The notes beneath the pieces are model-generated. The model saw only the letters and a list, made by a program, of their open reading frames with translations. It made no database searches and was not told the origin of the DNA. A stretch of DNA of 64,000 nt from Eubacteriales bacterium (GTDB lineage Bacteria; Bacillota; Clostridia; Christensenellales; Aristaeellaceae). The position numbers and the translations under genes were made by a program. The first letter of the stretch is position 1. The number at the start of each line of letters is the position of its first letter. The stretch covers positions 52,060-116,059 of the forward strand of contig JAQWCW010000006.1 of the NCBI GenBank assembly GCA_028705775.1. Direction: 5' to 3'. Positions 59,763 to 64,000 of this stretch are shown piece by piece.

Positions 59763-59827
59763 GCAGATAAAGGTTTAAGGCAAAAGCTACGAAAGCCGCA
59801 ACCAATACGCTTTGAAAGGCTGAACAA

Positions 59828-60898
59828 ATGAAGAATTTTCTGAAAATCCTCTTGATTTTGGTATGCTCCATTGTGATTCTTGCCGTGCTGTTTATAGGCT
59901 ATCTTACTCTGACCGAATACAGACCGGCGGCAATCAGCGTGGCAAGCGTTACGGACGGCGCGGAAAAGAAAAGCATAGCTATCGGGGACGCGCTCAGGCT
60001 AGTGTCCTTCAACACAGGTTATTCCGGTCTTGACAAGACGCAGGACTTTTTCATGGACGGCGGCAAGCGCTCAAAGCCCGAAAGCCGGCAGGAGGTTGAG
60101 GATAACACTGAGGCAATCTGCTCCTTCCTCAAGGAACAGAACGCGGACATATATCTTTTGCAGGAGGTTGACGTTGACTCCGACAGGAGCTTCAACGTAA
60201 ACCAGTATCAGCGCTACCAAAGCGGGCTTGGGCTTTACGGCGCGATTGGATATAATTACTACTGCGATTTCGTTCCGATTCCCCTGCCCCCTATGGGCAA
60301 GGTGAGAAGCGGAATTGTGACGCTTTCCGGCTTCGACCCCTACTCGTCGGAGCGGATAACCCTGCCGAATCCCTTTTCATGGCCCGTGAGAATAGCCAAT
60401 TTGAAGCGCTGCCTGCTCATTCAGCGCATTCCGCTTGAGGGAAGCGAAAAAATGCTCGTCATCATAAACCTTCATCTGGAAGCCTATGACGACGGCGACG
60501 GGCGCGCCCGCCAGACGGCAATGCTTCTTGCGCTCATGGAGGCGGAGCGCGAGCAGGGCAACTACGTAATCGCTGGCGGCGATTTCAACCAGACCTTTGA
60601 AGGCGCGGGAACGTTTTCAATGGCAAAAACAGGCTTTTTCGTGCCCAGTATTCTTAAAAACAGCGAGCTGCCGGAAGGGTTTTCATATGCGTTTGACGCG
60701 CAGGTTCCCTCCTGCCGCTCCCTTGCGACAGCCTACACCGGCGACAAAACCAATATGGATTTCTACATCATCGACGGCTTCATCGTTTCCGACAACATAA
60801 GCGTTGACAGCGTAAAGACGATTGATTTGGATTTTGCAAACAGCGACCACAACCCCGTAGCGATGTCCGTTACCCTCAAAACGCAGGAGGAAAACTGA
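59828..60898 (+). CDS. Membrane-anchored endonuclease/exonuclease/phosphatase family protein
   Basis: 356 residues. An N-terminal membrane anchor (FLKILLILVCSIVILAVLFIGYL) is followed by the EEP fold: LRLVSFNTGY, IYLLQEVD (metal Glu), INLHLEAYDDGDG, VIAGGDFNQTF and ANSDHNPVAMSV (catalytic Asp-His). The family cleaves phosphoester bonds in nucleic acids, phosphoinositides or sphingomyelin; with the active domain outside the membrane a lipid or nucleic-acid substrate is plausible. AAAGG precedes the ATG. Its stop overlaps the next gene (TGATG). Confidence 0.88.
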   Translation: MKNFLKILLILVCSIVILAVLFIGYLTLTEYRPAAISVASVTDGAEKKSIAIGDALRLVSFNTGYSGLDKTQDFFMDGGKRSKPESRQEVEDNTEAICSFLKEQNADIYLLQEVDVDSDRSFNVNQYQRYQSGLGLYGAIGYNYYCDFVPIPLPPMGKVRSGIVTLSGFDPYSSERITLPNPFSWPVRIANLKRCLLIQRIPLEGSEKMLVIINLHLEAYDDGDGRARQTAMLLALMEAEREQGNYVIAGGDFNQTFEGAGTFSMAKTGFFVPSILKNSELPEGFSYAFDAQVPSCRSLATAYTGDKTNMDFYIIDGFIVSDNISVDSVKTIDLDFANSDHNPVAMSVTLKTQEEN

Positions 60899-61605
60899 TG
60901 GCAAGATGGGACCCGTGGCGCGGCTGCAAAAGATATAGCGAGGGCTGCAAATTCTGCTACATCCATAAGGGCGATTTGAAGCGCGGCGTAAACACCGAGG
61001 ATATAACCCGCCTTGACGGCTTTGACAGACCGATTCGGAAGGACAAAAAAGGCGAATACAAAATGAAGGGCAATCAGCTCGTGTACGTCTGCTTTTCCTC
61101 CGATTTCCTGCTTGAGGACGCCGACGAATGGCGGAAAGACGCGTGGGAGATAATAAAGGAGAGGCAAGACCTTACCTTCATGTTCCTGACAAAGCGCATA
61201 ACGCGGATTGAAAAATGCCTTCCCCCCGACTGGGGCGAAGGCTACGACAACGTTGTAATCGGCTGCACAGTGGAAAACCAGCGAGCCGCCGACGAAAGGC
61301 TTCCCGTGTTTTGCTCCGTTCCGATTAAGCACAGGAACATCGACTGCCAGCCGATGCTCGAAAGAATGGATATAGAAAAATACCTTTCCAACGCGGAATA
61401 CGTTATTGTCGGCGGCGAGTCCGATAAGGACGCGCGCCCGCTTGACTATGCTTGGGTGCTTGACGTGCGCGGGCAATGCGAGCGGCAGGGCGTGGGATTT
61501 TCCTTCCGTCAGTGCGGAACGCATTTCATAAAGGACGGGCAGGAATACACAATCCCCGTCAGAATGCTCTGCGCTCAGGCAAGGAAAGCGGGAATAGATT
61601 TATAG
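60898..61605 (+). CDS. DUF5131 (phage Gp37/Gp68-like) protein with radical-SAM-like cysteines
   Basis: 235 residues. The start WDPWRGCKRYSEGCKFCYIH matches the Gp37/Gp68 (DUF5131) family, whose Cys-x6-Cys-x2-Cys cluster resembles a radical-SAM iron-sulfur site. FSSDFLLEDADEWRKDAW, FLTKRITRIEK, VIGCTVENQRAADERLPV and VGGESDKDARPLDYAWV are further family blocks. Function is unknown; relatives occur in phages and plasmids as well as chromosomes. Coupled to the phosphoesterase gene by a TGATG overlap. It ends one base from the converging DUF2087 gene. Confidence 0.85.
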   Translation: MARWDPWRGCKRYSEGCKFCYIHKGDLKRGVNTEDITRLDGFDRPIRKDKKGEYKMKGNQLVYVCFSSDFLLEDADEWRKDAWEIIKERQDLTFMFLTKRITRIEKCLPPDWGEGYDNVVIGCTVENQRAADERLPVFCSVPIKHRNIDCQPMLERMDIEKYLSNAEYVIVGGESDKDARPLDYAWVLDVRGQCERQGVGFSFRQCGTHFIKDGQEYTIPVRMLCAQARKAGIDL

Positions 61606-61606
61606 C

Positions 61607-61900
61607 CTACTTATCGCGCCAATAGATTCCGTCCTTGCGGTTGATTCTGCCCGTGTCCGCCATTTCGCGGCGAATCGAGCAGTAATCCTCGTGAAGCGTG
61701 AGAATAATTTCATTTACCTCTTTTTCGGTATAGCGCCGCTCAGGCTCGAACATTTCGGCAATGTAATCGAGCACGACGGCGCGCTTTTTTGATTTCACGG
61801 GTATATTCGTAAGCCGTCCGTCCTTGATAAAAGTAGTCAAAACCTTTTCCCGAAACGCTTCCTCATCGGAAAGCGCTGCTGAGTTATTTATATTGCTCAT
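61607..61900 (-). CDS. DUF2087 protein
   Basis: 97 residues. LTTFIKDGRLTNIPVKSKKRAVVLDYIAEMFEPERRYTEKEVNEIILTLHEDYCSIRREMADTGRINRKDGIYW is close to the whole DUF2087 pattern, a small domain sometimes attached to transcription regulators and possibly DNA or RNA binding. GGAGG precedes the ATG. Single gene with its own promoter, converging on DUF5131 with no space for a terminator. Confidence 0.88.
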   Translation of the reverse strand: MSNINNSAALSDEEAFREKVLTTFIKDGRLTNIPVKSKKRAVVLDYIAEMFEPERRYTEKEVNEIILTLHEDYCSIRREMADTGRINRKDGIYWRDK

Positions 61901-61923
61901 GCTATCCTCCGTGTTTTTTTATC

Positions 61924-61951
61924 ATTATAACCCGTGAAGTCAATATGTCAA
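61924..61951 (-). promoter_or_regulatory. Promoter of the DUF2087 gene
   Basis: Minus strand TTGACA (61951-61946), 16-base spacer, TATAAT (61929-61924). Confidence 0.75.
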
Positions 61952-62012
61952 ATGCGGCATAAACAGGCGCCGGCTTGCAAAGACTAACCGAACCGAAAGG
62001 TTGGTGAAGTTT

Positions 62013-62669
62013 ATGTCATTCGGAATGATACTTCTGATGGCGGTTTTTGTATTGCTGCTGTTCGGCGTCGGGCAAAGGGTAATGGACAAAATGCGGATGA
62101 ACGACAAGTGGGCGCTTGTCCTGATAGCGGCAATAATCGGGCTTTCCTTCGTGCCGAACATCGAAATAGGGTCTGTTTCCGTAAACATCGGCGGAGCGCT
62201 CATTCCCTTGGGAGTATGCGTTTGGCTTCTGATAAAGTGCGAGGGAAGGGAGCGCCTGAACGCACTGATAGGCACGGTTCTTACAGCCGCCGCAATCTAT
62301 GGGCTGGGCGCGCTGATGCCGAGCGAGCCGGAGCAGATTGTGCTTGACCCGAACTACACATACGGAATAGCGGCGGGAATAATCGCATACATAGTAAGCC
62401 GCTCAAGGCGCAATTCCTTCATTTGCGCAGTTTTGGGGCTTATTCTGACGGACGTATTCGTGGCTGCGCTGAACTGGGGAAAAGGCATCGACCAGCGGCT
62501 TGTGATAGGCTCGGCTGGAATTCTTGATTCAATAGTGGTTTCGGGGCTGATAGCCGTTCTGCTGAGCGAAATCATAGGCGAAATCGTCGAGAGAATATCG
62601 CGCGCGTCAAAGAGCGCCGAGCAAAACGAGCTGCTCATGATGAGGCGCAAAAAGGAGGGAGGGCGTTGA
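62013..62669 (+). CDS. DUF1614 membrane protein
   Basis: 218 residues, about six membrane segments. VGQRVMDKMRMNDKWALVLIAAIIGLSFVPNI, VNIGGALIPLGVCVWLL and GGAGILDSIVVSG-like GSAGILDSIVVSGLIAVLLSEII are DUF1614-type regions. Function unknown. ATG 62013 is preferred over TTG 62001 and GTG 62004 on ribosome-site spacing (GGTGA). Its stop overlaps the spoIIP-like start by four bases. The C-terminal 20 residues are charged and cytoplasmic. This pairing suggests a sporulation-related role, which is inference. Confidence 0.83.
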   Translation: MSFGMILLMAVFVLLLFGVGQRVMDKMRMNDKWALVLIAAIIGLSFVPNIEIGSVSVNIGGALIPLGVCVWLLIKCEGRERLNALIGTVLTAAAIYGLGALMPSEPEQIVLDPNYTYGIAAGIIAYIVSRSRRNSFICAVLGLILTDVFVAALNWGKGIDQRLVIGSAGILDSIVVSGLIAVLLSEIIGEIVERISRASKSAEQNELLMMRRKKEGGR

Positions 62670-63739
62670 AAAAGGCGGCTGCGCTGCTCGCGCTTTTACT
62701 TCTTATGCCCATAGGCGCTCTTGCCGCGCCCGAAAATGTATACGAGCTGAAATCAAACGGCGAAACGATTGCCCGAATCGTTTACGAGCCTTCGCAGGGC
62801 GACGAATACCTCTCCGGCAAAAATATTCTTTACAGGGTGACGGGCGTTGACGCCGCCTCGCTTACGGCTGAAGCTGAAAATTTGGGCGAGGTAAAGCTTC
62901 CGGACGCAAGCTTTCTGCGCGCGGCGGACGCGATTGCAGTTTTCAGCGAAACGCCGCTGATTGCAATATACTGCACGCACAGCGACGAAAGCTACGAGCC
63001 GACGGACGGAACATCCAGCATAGAGGGACACGGCGGAATTTACGACGTTGCCCACTCCTTTGCCGAAGCGCTGGAAAGCGAGGGCGTTTCCGTAATAATG
63101 AGCGATGAAACGCATTTGCCGCACGACAGCGCCGCATACCGCCGCTCAAGGGAAACGGCAGCGCAGCTTGTAAAGGAGTCGCCGGACGTGCTGATTGACG
63201 TTCACCGCGACGGAATCCCCGACCCTGCCGAATACGAAAACACGGTTGAAGGGCAGGAGATTTCAATGGTGCGCCTTCTTGTGGGGCGCTCAAACCCGAA
63301 CGCGCAGAGCAACCGCGAGTTCGCCTACGGAGTTAAGGCTGCGGCGGACGAGCTGTATCCCGGCTTAATCAAGGATATTTATATAGGCAAGGGCACTTAT
63401 AATCAGGATTTGATGCCCCGCGCAATCCTGCTCGAATTCGGAACGCACACGATAGAAAAAGACCTCGTTCTCGACTCGACCTCGATGATGGCAAACGTAA
63501 TGAAAAGCGCCGTATACGGCGACGTTACGGGCGGGGTTGACAATACGGAGGAAAGCGAAAAAAGCGGTGGAAGCGGCGTTGTTACGGGAATTCTGATTGT
63601 TCTGGGAATAGCCGTTTTGCTGCTTATCGTGTTCTCGGTTCTAAACGCCCGCTCGGGCGGCGGCACATTCAAGCGCATGAAGCGCACAATGACCGAAATG
63701 ACGGGCGGAATATTCACAAAAGGCAAGGATAAAAAATAG
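62666..63739 (+). CDS. SpoIIP-family stage II sporulation protein with C-terminal membrane anchor
   Basis: 357 residues. Signal peptide at the start (AALLALLLLMPIGALA-AP). The SpoIIP amidase/endopeptidase part shows IYCTHSDESYEPTDG (His and Glu of the metal site), GGIYDVAHSFAEALESEGV, LIDVHRDGIPD and GTYNQDLMPRAILLEFGTHT. SpoIIP degrades peptidoglycan during engulfment. Unlike B. subtilis SpoIIP, anchored at its N-terminus, this one has a C-terminal span (about 302-325). TTG 62666 is the start, with AAGGAGGGAGGG upstream. It is strong evidence of a spore-forming lineage, though not of active sporulation. Confidence 0.85.
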   Translation: MKKAAALLALLLLMPIGALAAPENVYELKSNGETIARIVYEPSQGDEYLSGKNILYRVTGVDAASLTAEAENLGEVKLPDASFLRAADAIAVFSETPLIAIYCTHSDESYEPTDGTSSIEGHGGIYDVAHSFAEALESEGVSVIMSDETHLPHDSAAYRRSRETAAQLVKESPDVLIDVHRDGIPDPAEYENTVEGQEISMVRLLVGRSNPNAQSNREFAYGVKAAADELYPGLIKDIYIGKGTYNQDLMPRAILLEFGTHTIEKDLVLDSTSMMANVMKSAVYGDVTGGVDNTEESEKSGGSGVVTGILIVLGIAVLLLIVFSVLNARSGGGTFKRMKRTMTEMTGGIFTKGKDKK

Positions 63740-63797
63740 CGAGCCGACAGCTTCCGATTGCGTATTTAGGCTAAGGCGGCGGCGCAAAGTTCAGCGA

Positions 63798-63832
63798 GCG
63801 GGGCGAAGTTCATTTGCCGCCCCGCGTTTTTT
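63798..63832 (+). terminator. Terminator after the SpoIIP gene
   Basis: GCGGGGCG (63798-63805) pairs with CGCCCCGC (63818-63825), followed by GTTTTTT. Confidence 0.9.
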
Positions 63833-63974
63833 ACATATTTCGAGCATATATCCGTTCTTACGGTTTTACGCGTTTGTAGGTTTGTCAAACATCTTGGACA
63901 GTGAAGTATTCACGAAGGAACTCCCTAGGGGAAGCCCAGTGGAGAGGGCGCATCGGCATGTTGTTGCTACGACT
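63833..63974. other. Non-coding right edge with lower G+C
   Basis: About 140 bases after the last terminator carry no supported gene. It is poorer in G+C than the rest of the window to about 63925, then holds a purine-rich stretch (CTCCCTAGGGGAAGCCC, GTGGAGAGGGCG). The short inverted repeat TTTGTCAAA-like GTTTGTCAAAC (63881-63891) stands near its middle. It may be the edge of an insertion sequence or another repeated element, but I do not recognise it. Confidence 0.35.
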
Positions 63975-64000
63975 TTGGTGCACAGCTAGCTGTGCACCAA
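63975..64000. repeat. Perfect 26-base palindrome at the window edge
   Basis: TTGGTGCACAGCT (63975-63987) is followed directly by its exact reverse complement AGCTGTGCACCAA (63988-64000). The window ends precisely at the last base of the palindrome, so its true length is unknown. Confidence 0.85.

Noticed and set aside
59763..59827. Cyclic di-GMP riboswitch suggested by GGCAAAAGC and GAAAGCCGC before the phosphoesterase
   Set aside because: The leader is only about 65 bases and does not contain the paired domains of that RNA.

Overview
The window is about 56% G+C by eye, densely coding, and carries classic AGGAGG-type ribosome binding sites with many ATG, GTG and TTG starts. A SpoIIP-family spore protein, a T-box riboswitch, a six-gene Rnf complex, a LexA box of the Firmicutes type, the aminotransferase-independent Asn-tRNA route (archaeal-type AspRS plus GatCAB) and degenerate Clostridia-type intergenic repeats all point to an anaerobic, probably gut-dwelling, spore-lineage member of class Clostridia. 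I cannot name the genus from sequence reading alone. The window cuts a gene at its left edge and ends on the right in a short stretch unlike the rest.

Layout. 1-3200: a truncated HAD phosphatase, divergent from a four-gene operon (flavin reductase, ATC-hydrolase-like protein, two-subunit class I fumarase). 3195-11635: a long minus-strand aromatic amino acid operon, aroF-tyrA-aroB-aroA-aroC-chorismate mutase-aroK, followed by a membrane protein, rsuA and an RsmC-like methyltransferase. 11657-16525: tldD-pmbA-PHP phosphoesterase-GGDEF. 16600-21440: T-box, aspS, gatC, gatA, gatB. 21472-27410: phosphatase-acetyltransferase fusion, ferredoxin-like aldo/keto reductase, DUF421 membrane protein, and asd-dapA-dapB of lysine/diaminopimelate synthesis. 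27460-27860: three related palindromic repeat copies. 27919-33580: polA-coaE-lytic transglycosylase-oligopeptide binding protein, divergent from recN. 35505-40683: rnfCDGEAB. 40940-42851: VanZ/RDD membrane protein and sirtuin. 42848-46632: an MBOAT/DHHW/SGNH/DUF4358 cell-surface acylation operon, ending in a deleted dehydrogenase remnant. 46751-51991: orphan FliB-type lysine methylase, SOS-controlled nucleotidyltransferase-GNAT fusion, MerR/TipAS regulator, SH3 protein. 52127-56587: coiled-coil protein, esterase, Na/Pi cotransporter, RlmA-like methyltransferase. 56664-59710: uxuA-aguA glucuronoxylan genes. 59735-63832: phosphoesterase, DUF5131, DUF2087, DUF1614 and SpoIIP-like genes.

How the genes fit together. 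The aro operon supplies chorismate and, through tyrA, tyrosine. Asd, DapA and DapB begin lysine and cell-wall diaminopimelate synthesis. AspRS and GatCAB make Asn-tRNA and possibly Gln-tRNA; the T-box in front has a specifier loop that could read both Asn and Glu codons. Rnf couples ferredoxin oxidation to NAD reduction and an ion gradient, as expected for an anaerobe. AguA and UxuA release and dehydrate glucuronate-derived sugars from plant xylan. No CRISPR array, tRNA, rRNA, phage or complete transposon was seen. No wholly new multi-gene defence system was recognised; the strongest unusual items are the two-codon T-box, the SOS-controlled NTase-GNAT fusion, the hairpin sequestering the DUF421 start, the seven-cluster RnfB and the unexplained right edge.
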